Part shown: positions 55,712 to 64,000 of the stretch, piece after piece
Position numbering within the stretch: position 1 is the first letter of the stretch
How the letters are laid out: each line of letters opens with the position of its first letter
NCBI RefSeq assembly: GCF_018860915.1
Contig: NZ_JAHKQD010000037.1
Location: forward strand, 1 to 64,000
DNA length: 64,000 nucleotides
Source: Colwellia sp. C2M11
GTDB taxonomy: Bacteria; Pseudomonadota; Gammaproteobacteria; Enterobacterales; Alteromonadaceae
Reading direction: 5' to 3'
Notes under the pieces: model-generated
Told to the model about the DNA's origin: nothing
The model's database searches: none
The model's input: the letters and a program-made list of their open reading frames with translations, nothing else
Translations under genes and position numbers: made by a program

Positions 55712-57178
55712 ATGAGTTTAATTGTTCAAGCTAATTTGCTATTGAAACAGAATAAAATCAAACAAGCTGAGTCCTTATATCGGCAGTTACTAACACAAAA
55801 CCCTAATAATATTGATGCATTATGGGGATTGGGTAAAGTTGCCTTAGCGCTCGATAGTTATCAGCCTAGTTATGATATTTTCAAACGATGTGTGCAGTTA
55901 GTGGCTAATGCCTCACCTTTGTGGCTATCATTAGCTCAATCTTGTCAAAAACTGCAGCGTTTTGAAGAGGCGGAACAAGCATTATTAACAGCTTATGAGA
56001 TTAAAAAAGATAGTATAACGACGTTATTATCCTTAGCTATTTTTTATTGTCAGTCGAATCAGTTGGTTAAAGCGAAAAAATATCTCGATGTACTCTTTTC
56101 TATAGCACCTAATAATATTCGAGCATTTTGTTTAAAAGTTCGAATAAATGTACAAGTTATACTTGATGACCATGCACAAAATTTTTTAGATAAATTGGCA
56201 GATAAAACCAATGATTTAACCCAGAAAGAGCAGGTGTTACTTCATTATGCCTTTGCACAGTTATATCAACAATCGTCTAATTATAAACAAGCGTTTTACC
56301 ATTTTACTCAAGCCAATAAATTACAAGCGTTACAAGTATCATTCTCGGTTGACGATATGGAAAACTACTTCTCGCAATTAATGAAGGTTTTTTCATCTAC
56401 TTTTATAAATAAAATAAAACAAGAACAAGCGGTGAATTTATCACAAATAAAGAAACCTCTATTAACGCCAATTTTTATTGTTGGTCAGCCACGTTCAGGA
56501 TCTACTCTGTTAGAGCAAATGTTAATTAGTCATACTGATATTAACTCTGCCGGTGAATTACCTTTTTTAGCTGGAGATATTGCTCAGGGAGTTTGGCAAC
56601 TAACTAAACAAGAGTTTCCTCATGGGTGTGCACGTTTAACTGTGAAGCAGCGTGAGTCATTAGCTCACCATTATTTAACTAATATGCAAGCCTTGGCACC
56701 CAAAGCTAAATTTATTATTGATAAAATGCCTGCAAACTATCAATCTATCGGGTTGATTAAAATGCTTTTTCCATATGCGAAAGTTATTCATATTTCTCGT
56801 GCAGTGAAAGATGTTAGTTGGTCCATATTCACTAATCATTTTGATGCACCCGAGCCTTATTTCTGTTCATTGTCTGAAATAGTTCTGTACCATAAAAACT
56901 ATCAGCAAGTGATGTCTCATTGGCAGCAGGTGTTGCCAGAGTTTATTTATAATATAAGTTATGAAAGTCTTGTCGCATCTCCTAAAGAATCGCTGACCAA
57001 GCTTTTGGGCTTTTGCTCATTAAGTTATCAAGAGGAGTGCTTAAGCTTTGAACACAAATCGCGTCATATTGATACGCTGAGTGATATACAATTACGTAAT
57101 GGTTTAAAGAATAATATAGCTAAGGCGTGGTTACCTTACCAAAAATACCTTCCTGCTTGTTTTAATGAATTGTGTTAA
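55712..57178 (+). CDS. TPR-repeat sulfotransferase
   Basis: Two-part protein of 488 residues. Residues ~1-225 are tetratricopeptide helices (LLKQNKIKQAESLYRQLLTQ; NPNNIDALWGLGKVALALDS). Residues ~250-488 form a PAPS-dependent sulfotransferase domain with the 5'-phosphosulfate loop IVGQPRSGSTLLEQML (~258) and the 3'-phosphate motif VIHISRAVKDVSWSIFTNHF. There is no signal peptide, so it should act in the cytoplasm. Family members include tyrosylprotein- and small-molecule-type sulfotransferases; the acceptor here is unknown. Position after a TonB receptor hints at a shared pathway, which is inference. Confidence 0.9.
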   Translation: MSLIVQANLLLKQNKIKQAESLYRQLLTQNPNNIDALWGLGKVALALDSYQPSYDIFKRCVQLVANASPLWLSLAQSCQKLQRFEEAEQALLTAYEIKKDSITTLLSLAIFYCQSNQLVKAKKYLDVLFSIAPNNIRAFCLKVRINVQVILDDHAQNFLDKLADKTNDLTQKEQVLLHYAFAQLYQQSSNYKQAFYHFTQANKLQALQVSFSVDDMENYFSQLMKVFSSTFINKIKQEQAVNLSQIKKPLLTPIFIVGQPRSGSTLLEQMLISHTDINSAGELPFLAGDIAQGVWQLTKQEFPHGCARLTVKQRESLAHHYLTNMQALAPKAKFIIDKMPANYQSIGLIKMLFPYAKVIHISRAVKDVSWSIFTNHFDAPEPYFCSLSEIVLYHKNYQQVMSHWQQVLPEFIYNISYESLVASPKESLTKLLGFCSLSYQEECLSFEHKSRHIDTLSDIQLRNGLKNNIAKAWLPYQKYLPACFNELC

Positions 57179-57252
57179 TTTCTGAGTGCCATTGGCGAAG
57201 AAGATGAGCATTGATATGTTAGTTGAGCACGTTTGTGCAGCATTTTAAAATA

Positions 57253-57288
57253 AAAAAGCCTGCATTATTTCCACAATGCAGGCTTTTT
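57253..57288. terminator. Bidirectional terminator between sulfotransferase and chemoreceptor genes
   Basis: Perfect 14-base arms (57253-57266, 57275-57288) with an 8-base loop, an A-run on the left and a T-run on the right. It separates two converging genes. Confidence 0.92.
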
Positions 57289-57303
57289 ACTAATAAGCTT
57301 TGT

Positions 57304-59322
57304 TTATAATTTAAATTCTTGTACTGATTGTTGTAATTCTTCCGAAAGACGTGCAACTTCACTACTTGAGGCGGCTGTTTGTTGTGAGCCTGCAGTCGTT
57401 TGTTCAGCAATAGCAACGATTGACTCAAGGTTTTCACTGATTTCATGTGCAACAACATTTTGCTCTTCTGCAGCTGTCGCTATTTGTGAACTACGATCAT
57501 AAGCCTCATGTACCGCATGCGTAATTGTTTCTAGTGCTCGATCCGCTTCTTTAGATTGCGTTACACAATCACTCGCTTTAGCTTTACCTGTATCCATAAC
57601 AGATACTGCTTTTTCTGCACCTGACTGCAAAGATTCAATCATAGTGTGAATTTCTGCAGTAGACTCTTGTGTTCTACTCGCAAGCGTTCTAACTTCATCA
57701 GCAACAACAGCAAAGCCTCGACCATGCTCACCGGCACGTGCAGCTTCAATAGCCGCATTTAAAGCAAGTAAGTTAGTTTGGTCGGCAATGGCACGAATTA
57801 CATCTAATATACCGCCAATAGAAGCGCTATCTTGTTGTAATTGGTTAATTACATGCGCAGCAGAGTCAACTTCTGTCGCCAGTTGTTCAATGGTTTCACG
57901 ATTACGACCAGAAATTGTTTTGACTCGCTCTGCTTCATCATCGGCATGCTTAATTTCGTTAAGGGCATCATTAGCGCTAGATAAAACACTTTTAGCGGTG
58001 CTGCTCATTTCTGTGGTTGCTGTTGCGGCTTGTTCTACTTGGTTACGTTGCTCTTCTATTGCAACGGTACTTTCTGCTGTTACTGTTGATGTTTCTTCAG
58101 CTGCGGCAGCAAGTTGTGCTGAGCGGTTTACAATACCTTCGATAAGACTACGTAAACTATCAATAAGTACATTACAGTTTTTTGCTAAGAGCGCAAATTC
58201 GTCTTTACCTGTTTCATCTAGTTTTCGTGAAAGATCACCAGAAGATACTATATTTAGCATGTCATTTACACGACTTAGTGGGCGAGTAATACTTAGTAAG
58301 GTAAAACGTGCGATAACAAAAGCAATGATTATTGACACTATTGCAATAATAATAGTTTGTTTATTACCACTCTCTACCGAGCTTTTAACTAATTTCCCTG
58401 AGGCTAGGGTTGCTTGATTTGCTAGTTCTACTTGCGTATCTAAAATCTTATTTGCGTGAATCGTGTCTTGCTCTAAAGCTGCTAACATGGCTTTGGCTTC
58501 GTGATTTGCAGTTAACTGAGATTTTTTATGAAATATAGTGCCTGCATCGGAGGAGAGTAATTCTTCTAGCTCACTAAAAGCATCTGATAACTCTTCTGCA
58601 ATACTCTCCATATTGTTCATTGTTAACTCAGCTATAATTTCGTTTACTGAAGATTGAGCCCCTTCTAAACTAAACGAAATTTCACTTTCTATTAGGTCAG
58701 CAGTACTGTCTGAATTAATATCTCGATACTCTAAAGATGAAGATACAATAGCATTGAATTGATTTTCTAATTGTTCGCTTAAACTAATAGCGCGTTGTAA
58801 TTTAGTTTCAGCTAACCGATGGTCAGCTAAGTCAAGTAATAATGTGACAGCATCATCAGCTTTGTCTTCTAAGTCACTGACTTTTTCTTTTAATAACATG
58901 CTTTGTTCAATAGAAATTTTACGATTGCTGAAAACTGAAAGAGCATTTTTTTCAAGACTGCTAAATACCTGGGATACTTGATTTAAATTTCCCATTAACT
59001 CATTTTCATTTTGCACTAATGCTTCTAATTGTTTAAATTCTGGCATGAATTGCGCATTTATCGCTCTATAGCGATTTAAGTTCTCTGCTAATAAATCAAG
59101 ATCTGTTTGATAAAAACCTCTTAGTGTAGAGCTTTCCATTTTTTCTAATGCTAAAGCAAGTTTATTACTTCCTTTTAAGGTAGGAATAGCTAATTGGTTT
59201 TGTTGTTGAGTAGAGTCGCTAATCGTATTCAAGTTAAGTAAGGAAATTACGCTGGTTAAAATCAGTAGAATTGAAATGATGGTAAAACCACCAATTATTT
59301 TCATTGCTACAGTTAAATTCAT
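57304..59322 (-). CDS. Methyl-accepting chemotaxis protein
   Basis: Transmembrane chemoreceptor of 672 residues from ATG 59322, which is preceded by GGTGG; a TTG four codons upstream is less likely. Order: TM1 (~8-28), a large all-helical periplasmic sensor domain of ~280 residues (sequence type not recognised), TM2 (~312-335), HAMP, and the cytoplasmic signalling domain. The conserved hairpin tip reads [20 protein letters not shown] and [11 protein letters not shown]. It ends in [10 protein letters not shown], without a CheR-docking pentapeptide such as NWETF. Ligand unknown. No che genes are nearby, so it is an orphan receptor. Confidence 0.95.
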   Translation of the reverse strand: MNLTVAMKIIGGFTIISILLILTSVISLLNLNTISDSTQQQNQLAIPTLKGSNKLALALEKMESSTLRGFYQTDLDLLAENLNRYRAINAQFMPEFKQLEALVQNENELMGNLNQVSQVFSSLEKNALSVFSNRKISIEQSMLLKEKVSDLEDKADDAVTLLLDLADHRLAETKLQRAISLSEQLENQFNAIVSSSLEYRDINSDSTADLIESEISFSLEGAQSSVNEIIAELTMNNMESIAEELSDAFSELEELLSSDAGTIFHKKSQLTANHEAKAMLAALEQDTIHANKILDTQVELANQATLASGKLVKSSVESGNKQTIIIAIVSIIIAFVIARFTLLSITRPLSRVNDMLNIVSSGDLSRKLDETGKDEFALLAKNCNVLIDSLRSLIEGIVNRSAQLAAAAEETSTVTAESTVAIEEQRNQVEQAATATTEMSSTAKSVLSSANDALNEIKHADDEAERVKTISGRNRETIEQLATEVDSAAHVINQLQQDSASIGGILDVIRAIADQTNLLALNAAIEAARAGEHGRGFAVVADEVRTLASRTQESTAEIHTMIESLQSGAEKAVSVMDTGKAKASDCVTQSKEADRALETITHAVHEAYDRSSQIATAAEEQNVVAHEISENLESIVAIAEQTTAGSQQTAASSSEVARLSEELQQSVQEFKL

Positions 59323-59584
59323 ATATACCACCAATTAGTTTGAATAAAATCATTAGTTAAAGATTAGGAAGCTCTCTATCTAACAATGATTATGTTGTAT
59401 TATTTCACTTCATTATTTTGAGTTAATGTTAAATTAGTACGGCTTCGGCATAAACTTTTAAGCAGAGCATTTTGTTTATAGAGACCGTAATTCTTGCTCA
59501 TTTTTAAAAGGCATATTGATAATAAGCATCATCAATTAATTCAGTATATCAAGGTATTAAACTTTTTCACCCCTAAAATGAGTT

Positions 59585-60436
59585 TTATTTAGCTGATTTT
59601 AGGTGAGATTGCTCTATAAAGGTTTTTTTATCGTGCCAACGTAGCATTGTTAAATGTTTTCCCCAAACACAACCCGTATCTAATGCATAAACATTAGGTA
59701 CTGAGCAGTTGCCCATAAGTGCAGCCCAATGGCCAAAAACCCAAGTGCTTTTTTTTATTGTTGGTGATATTTCGTACCAAGGTAATAAAGTTTCTTGTTT
59801 TTTTTCAGTCGAGTCAAGTTTTGAAGTGAGTGTTGCGGGTGCCGATTTATTATAAAATTCTAATCGCTTATCGGGATAGCAGTACCGCATTCGGGTAAAT
59901 GAATTTATAGTATAGCGAAATTTTTCTTCTGCTGTTTTTGCCTGTTGCCAATCATCAGGCTGCTCACCATACATAGCAGACAGCCAGTAATTTCTTGTGA
60001 CAGCACTAAGTTTCATTTGAGCGAAATTTGCTTGTGTTATTGCTTGCTGTAAGCTCCACTGAGGAGAAATCCCAGCGTGGCTCATATAAGCATTATCATT
60101 ACCAATTTGTTGTAGCAGTGGTTGTTGGGCTAGCCAGTTCATTAAATCATCAACATCATCAGCAGCGAGTAATGAAGTAAGTTTATCTTGTTCTTTTACT
60201 TTCTTAATACCAGCATATACGGCAAGCAGGTGTAGATCATGGTTACCCAGTACTACTTTTGCAGAATGTTTAAGTGACTTGACAAAACGAAGGGTTGCTA
60301 AAGAATCTGGGCCTCTAGCAACAAGGTCACCCGCTAAATAGAGTTGGTCAACTTCTTGATTAAAAGCAACTTTCTTTAATAGTGCCTTAAGTTCACTATA
60401 ACATCCTTGAATGTCGCCAACTAAGTAAATTGCCAT
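59585..60436 (-). CDS. apaH: Bis(5'-nucleosyl)-tetraphosphatase, symmetrical (ApaH)
   Basis: Metallophosphatase that hydrolyses Ap4A to two ADP and can remove Np4 caps from RNA. It has 283 residues with the phosphoesterase motifs GDIQGCYSEL, GDLVARGPDS and GNHDLHLL at the N-terminal half, then FGHWAALMG and ALDTGCVWG. It follows rsmA by 20 bases. In E. coli apaG lies between them; it is missing here. Confidence 0.96.
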   Translation of the reverse strand: MAIYLVGDIQGCYSELKALLKKVAFNQEVDQLYLAGDLVARGPDSLATLRFVKSLKHSAKVVLGNHDLHLLAVYAGIKKVKEQDKLTSLLAADDVDDLMNWLAQQPLLQQIGNDNAYMSHAGISPQWSLQQAITQANFAQMKLSAVTRNYWLSAMYGEQPDDWQQAKTAEEKFRYTINSFTRMRYCYPDKRLEFYNKSAPATLTSKLDSTEKKQETLLPWYEISPTIKKSTWVFGHWAALMGNCSVPNVYALDTGCVWGKHLTMLRWHDKKTFIEQSHLKSAK

Positions 60437-60456
60437 TTAACGGTTCTCTTTAATAA

Positions 60457-61344
60457 TTAAACTTGTTGATTCTCTCTATTTATTGCACGCCTAGACTGTT
60501 TTTTATTAGTTTTTTCAATCTCTTTCTCGGGAGGATTGTCCACAATGAAGTTAGCAAGCATAATAAAGTCATCTAGTGTTAAATTCTCAGGACGAAGATT
60601 AGCGTCAATATTAAGGCTATCTAACTGTTCAACGCTAATTAATTTTTTAAAGCCGTTACGTATGGTTTTTCTACGCTGGTTAAAGGCTGCTAAACATACA
60701 GTGTTAAGTGCCGTGATGTCTTTAACAGGATTTTTTATGGTTTTGTGTGGTATTAAACGCACAATAGCAGAGTCCACTTTAGGTGCAGGCTTAAAAGCCT
60801 CAGGACCTATTTCCATCACAGGAATAACTTGGCATTGATATTGTGTCATAATTGATAAACGGCCATACGCCTTACTATGAGGCTCTGCCGCCATACGCTC
60901 GACCACTTCTTTTTGTAGCATGAAGTGCATATCTTTAACCTTATCTTTAAAGGTTAAAAGATGAAAGATTAATGGCGTAGAGATATTGTAGGGCAGGTTA
61001 CCAAAAATCCGTAATGGGTTTTCTATTCCACTTTTACTTTGTGCTAACTGTGCAAAATCAAAATTTAATGCATCAGTTTCATATATGGTTAAATGCGGTG
61101 CTAAGAAAGGATGATGGCGTAATCGATGCGCAAGATCTCTATCTAATTCTACTACAGATAATTTTTTGGCTCGCTCAACTACAGGCTCTGTTAGTGCGCC
61201 AAGCCCTGGACCAATTTCAATTAAATTCTCACCCGGCTCAGGGTTAATTGCATCAATTATGTCGCTGATTACGGCGTCGTTATGAAGAAAATTTTGACCA
61301 AAGCGCTTTTTAGCTTGATGACCTAAGTGGGTTTTACTGTTCAT
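60457..61344 (-). CDS. rsmA: 16S rRNA dimethyladenosine transferase RsmA (KsgA)
   Basis: Dimethylates A1518 and A1519 of 16S rRNA late in 30S assembly. It has 295 residues: [23 protein letters not shown] motif [15 protein letters not shown] and catalytic motif [17 protein letters not shown]. The C-terminal tail ([20 protein letters not shown]) is basic and makes it about 20 residues longer than the E. coli enzyme. It is 21 bases after pdxA in the lptD-surA-pdxA-rsmA run. Confidence 0.97.
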   Translation of the reverse strand: MNSKTHLGHQAKKRFGQNFLHNDAVISDIIDAINPEPGENLIEIGPGLGALTEPVVERAKKLSVVELDRDLAHRLRHHPFLAPHLTIYETDALNFDFAQLAQSKSGIENPLRIFGNLPYNISTPLIFHLLTFKDKVKDMHFMLQKEVVERMAAEPHSKAYGRLSIMTQYQCQVIPVMEIGPEAFKPAPKVDSAIVRLIPHKTIKNPVKDITALNTVCLAAFNQRRKTIRNGFKKLISVEQLDSLNIDANLRPENLTLDDFIMLANFIVDNPPEKEIEKTNKKQSRRAINRENQQV

Positions 61345-61365
61345 AAATATTCTCTAGTTGTCAGG

Positions 61366-62358
61366 CTATCCAGCACGGCTTGCTACTTCGACTAAATGAA
61401 TAGCCGTTTTCATTGCTTCCATCATACTACCGGCATCAGCATCGCCTATACCTGCAAGCTCAAGTGCGGTACCGTGATCAACAGAAGTACGAATAAAAGG
61501 TAAACCTAACGTTATATTCACCGATGAGCCAAAACCTTTGTACTTTAATACAGGTAAGCCTTGATCATGGTACATGGTTAAAATGGCATCAGCATCATTT
61601 AGGTATTTTTCATGGAAAATAGTATCAGCGGGTAAAGGCCCAATAATATTCATACCTTCCTCTCTAAGCTCAGCAAAAGCAGGCTCCATTACGTCAATTT
61701 CTTCACGCCCTAAATGTCCGTCTTCACCTGCATGAGGGTTTATACCACAGGCATAGATTTTTGGTGATGCGATACCAAATTTACTTTTTAAATCTTGATG
61801 AAGAATACGAGTTACTTTCTGCAAACGTTCAAATGTGATTGCTTTAGATACATAGGCCAAAGGAATATGTGTTGTTACTAAAGCGACACGTAGACCCTCA
61901 GTTGCCAGCATCATTACCACGTCAGTACAATTAGCTTGGTTGGCAAAGTACTCTGTGTGGCCACTAAAAGGTACGCCAGCTTTATTAATCAAGCCTTTGT
62001 GGACAGGGCCGGTAACAATAGCATCAAATTCACCTGATATGTTTTTCTCGCTTGCTATCCTTAAAGTCTCGACAACATAAGCACCATTTTCTGTATCAAG
62101 AGTACCTGCAATTGCAGGAGCTCCTAAGGGGATATCTACAATAGTTAAGGTACTTTTAGCTTGAGGTGCTGCTTTTGCGTTAGCATCATAATCAATCAGT
62201 GTAATAGGTAAATTAAGCTGTTTAGCACGTTGTTCCATTAATGCTTTCGACGCAATAACAACAACTTGTGTAGGCCAAGGTTGCTGAGCAATTTTAAGCA
62301 CTAAATCAGGACCAATACCAGCAGGTTCACCGGGTGTAATAGCAATGCGTTTAGTCAT
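61366..62358 (-). CDS. pdxA: 4-hydroxythreonine-4-phosphate dehydrogenase PdxA
   Basis: NAD-dependent, metal-requiring enzyme of the DXP-dependent pyridoxal phosphate pathway. It has 330 residues with the start [19 protein letters not shown], the metal-site His residues in [10 protein letters not shown] and [13 protein letters not shown], and [15 protein letters not shown]. It starts 2 bases after the surA stop, so is very likely co-translated. The lptD-surA-pdxA order is conserved. Confidence 0.97.
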   Translation of the reverse strand: MTKRIAITPGEPAGIGPDLVLKIAQQPWPTQVVVIASKALMEQRAKQLNLPITLIDYDANAKAAPQAKSTLTIVDIPLGAPAIAGTLDTENGAYVVETLRIASEKNISGEFDAIVTGPVHKGLINKAGVPFSGHTEYFANQANCTDVVMMLATEGLRVALVTTHIPLAYVSKAITFERLQKVTRILHQDLKSKFGIASPKIYACGINPHAGEDGHLGREEIDVMEPAFAELREEGMNIIGPLPADTIFHEKYLNDADAILTMYHDQGLPVLKYKGFGSSVNITLGLPFIRTSVDHGTALELAGIGDADAGSMMEAMKTAIHLVEVASRAG

Positions 62359-62360
62359 GC

Positions 62361-63668
62361 TTATTTATCCTGTTCAAAAATTTCAATGTAAGCTTCATCG
62401 CGAGTTTCTTTCATCCAACGCGCTTCTTCAAGGGCAAATTTACGACTATGAAGAATTTGATAGGCTCGGTTTTGATTCATTTGTGAAGTAGCATCAACCA
62501 TACGACGATCATTTAATTGAATAATATGCCAACCAAATGAAGAGCGAAATGGTTTGTGGTATTCACCAGGTTGCATAGTAGCGAGTGCTTCTTTAAATGC
62601 AGGGTCATAGCTTTTTGGATCAGCCCAACCTAGATCACCGCCACGAACTGAGGTTGGCCCCTCAGAAAATTCTTTAGCTGCTTCAGCAAAGGTTTGTTCA
62701 CCCGCTTTAATTTTATCTAGTATTGCTTGAAGTTGTGCTTCTGCTTTTTCTTCACTTAAAATAATAGATGGTTTTATTAATATATGGCTAGCTTTAACTT
62801 CTTCAACTTCTACTATTTGACGACCACGAATATCAAGTATTTTAACAATACTAAAACCTAAACCTGTACGAATAGGGCCCACAACAGTGCCTTTATCTTT
62901 TCCTGCGATTAATTCAGAAAAAAGTGTTGGCATTTCATTAATGTTTTTCCAACCTAAATCACCACCGGCGAGGGCATTAGCACCACCTGATGAAGCAATA
63001 GCAATTTTTTTGAAATCAGAGCCATTGTTTAGTAATTCAATTACTTTATCGGCACGTTCTTTATTTGAATTCAACTCTGCCTGAGTTGGATCAGAAGGGA
63101 ATTCTATTAATATATGTCCAAGATTATATTCAACATCATTGGTGGTTTGCTCTTTCATTAATTCTAATAAGTTAGCAACTTCTTGCGGAGCTATATGAAT
63201 ACGACGTTGCACACTATTACGACGGACTTCACCAGAAATTAATTCAGTACGAACGCTTTCACGATATTTTTCATAGTCAGTACCATCATTAATAAGCGAT
63301 TGACGAAATTGAGATAAGGTAAGTTTATTTTCCATCGCCATATTTGTGATTGTTTGATCTAATTGAGCATCACTGACTTGTACGCCCATACGTTCACCAA
63401 TTTGTAAGGTTAAGCTATCATTGATTAGCTTATCCATCACTTGTGTGCGTAACGCATTGTTTGATGGGAGTGCTTGATTATTTTTTATTGCTTGCTGTTT
63501 AATATTCTCTAATAAACTTTGTACTTCAGATTCAAGTACAACACTACTGTTAACAATAGCAGCAACTTTGTCTAGTTGTTTTTCTTCGGCTTGTGCTATT
63601 GGTAAACTAGAATGAAGAACAGTGGTTAATATTAACGTTTTAAGTAAAAAAGTAGCTAAATTTTTCAT
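62361..63668 (-). CDS. surA: Periplasmic chaperone/peptidyl-prolyl isomerase SurA
   Basis: Main periplasmic chaperone for outer-membrane proteins. It has 435 residues: a signal peptide (to ~27, AQA-EE), an N-terminal chaperone domain ([20 protein letters not shown]), two parvulin domains ([14 protein letters not shown]... and [18 protein letters not shown]...) and a C-terminal helix with [15 protein letters not shown]. It lies between lptD, a known SurA client, and pdxA. Confidence 0.97.
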   Translation of the reverse strand: MKNLATFLLKTLILTTVLHSSLPIAQAEEKQLDKVAAIVNSSVVLESEVQSLLENIKQQAIKNNQALPSNNALRTQVMDKLINDSLTLQIGERMGVQVSDAQLDQTITNMAMENKLTLSQFRQSLINDGTDYEKYRESVRTELISGEVRRNSVQRRIHIAPQEVANLLELMKEQTTNDVEYNLGHILIEFPSDPTQAELNSNKERADKVIELLNNGSDFKKIAIASSGGANALAGGDLGWKNINEMPTLFSELIAGKDKGTVVGPIRTGLGFSIVKILDIRGRQIVEVEEVKASHILIKPSIILSEEKAEAQLQAILDKIKAGEQTFAEAAKEFSEGPTSVRGGDLGWADPKSYDPAFKEALATMQPGEYHKPFRSSFGWHIIQLNDRRMVDATSQMNQNRAYQILHSRKFALEEARWMKETRDEAYIEIFEQDK

Positions 63669-63714
63669 GAATTATTACATCTTGGTTATGGTGCATTATA
63701 AATTGTAATTATGT

Positions 63715-64000
63715 TTAGTTTTGTAAATAGTAAGGACGTTTATAGCCAAAAATACTTGAATTAAACATATCTTGTGTGCCAATGGTATCTTGCTTACCAT
63801 CTAGCCCTTTTATGATGAACTGTAGCTCTAAACCACTATTAAATTCATCTCGATTTTCATTAGAAAATCCATCGTTTAAGTTTGAGTTTATATGCCTATG
63901 GTACGCTATACGTACAGCCCAGCAACAACTTTCATATTGTATGCCTGTATAGCTTTCTATACTACGCTGCTCTTTTAAATCTTGTGTAACACGTCCGACA
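63715..64000 (-). CDS. lptD: LPS assembly protein LptD, C-terminal end (truncated by window)
   Basis: The last 94 codons of a minus-strand gene that continues past the right edge, read directly. They include a Cys-Cys pair ([16 protein letters not shown]), as in the conserved second cysteine pair of LptD that forms disulfides to the N-terminal domain. The ending [18 protein letters not shown] and [16 protein letters not shown] matches the final barrel strands. It sits 46 bases upstream of surA, the conserved order. LptD inserts lipopolysaccharide into the outer leaflet. Confidence 0.92.
   Translation of the reverse strand, partial: VGRVTQDLKEQRSIESYTGIQYESCCWAVRIAYHRHINSNLNDGFSNENRDEFNSGLELQFIIKGLDGKQDTIGTQDMFNSSIFGYKRPYYLQN

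Noticed and set aside
57788..58417. 209-codon open frame antisense to the chemoreceptor gene
   Set aside because: It is the complement of the chemoreceptor's HAMP and signalling region, low-complexity Ser/Ala/Arg-rich, with no ribosome site. It is a shadow of the real gene.
59438..59465. Sigma-28-like elements (TAAA and GCCGAA) upstream of the chemoreceptor on the minus strand
   Set aside because: The two elements are only about 7 bases apart, whereas flagellar-type promoters need a much longer spacer, so the match is probably chance.

Overview
The window is AT-rich, densely coded chromosomal DNA from a Gammaproteobacterium of the order Alteromonadales. The gene content and synteny look most like Colwellia or a close relative (Thalassotalea, Shewanella). 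The basis is the Shewanella-style Lap/Bpf adhesin locus, gammaproteobacterial core operons in E. coli-like order (mreBCD-maf-rng-yhdP-tldD; yrbG-kdsDC-lptCAB-rpoN-hpf-ptsN-rapZ-npr divergent from mlaFEDCB-ibaG-murA; lptD-surA-pdxA-rsmA-apaH), a type-E ATP-dependent DNA ligase, DUF3012, DUF3581 and DUF2797 genes. The genus is inferred from gene content, not from a search. I see no rRNA, tRNA, CRISPR array, insertion sequence or prophage.

Layout. (1) 1-9574: the 3' end of a giant repeat adhesin, its type I secretion machine (ABC transporter, HlyD adaptor, TolC-like channel), an OmpA-type lipoprotein, a LapG-like periplasmic cysteine protease and a LapD-like degenerate GGDEF/EAL receptor. Together they form a c-di-GMP-controlled adhesin export, retention and release module. 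(2) 9816-20909: cell-shape genes mreBCD, then maf, RNase G, the AsmA-like giant YhdP, a nitrilase-family hydrolase and TldD. (3) 21065-24577: DarP (YjgA), the TldD partner PmbA, and the Mg2+ channel MgtE. (4) 24927-33057, minus strand: nitrogen-PTS (NPr, RapZ, PtsN), hibernation factor, sigma-54, and the Lpt/Kds lipopolysaccharide genes with the exchanger YrbG. (5) 33282-38248, plus strand: the Mla phospholipid transporter, IbaG and MurA. (6) 38486-46430: bifunctional PutA, an Lrp-type regulator, an HDOD protein, a sodium:neurotransmitter-type symporter and a methyltransferase.

(7) 46601-53058 is a patchwork of small genes: a DUF3012 lipoprotein, a secreted ATP-dependent DNA ligase facing a secreted lysine-rich protein across a perfect 22-bp palindrome, DUF3581, a GIY-YIG protein, ArfB, DUF2797, a second HDOD protein, and a cold-shock protein with a consensus promoter and long leader. 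(8) 53059-57178: a TonB-dependent receptor followed by a TPR-sulfotransferase. (9) 57304-64000, minus strand: a chemoreceptor and the apaH-rsmA-pdxA-surA-lptD operon, with apaG absent and lptD cut by the window end.

Most of the window is conserved housekeeping DNA. The parts most worth a second look are the adhesin module with its extra OmpA lipoprotein, the ligE/lysine-rich secreted protein pair, and the TonB receptor/TPR-sulfotransferase pair. Several start codons were moved from the longest reading frame to sites with better ribosome binding, signal peptide or family length; each case is noted.
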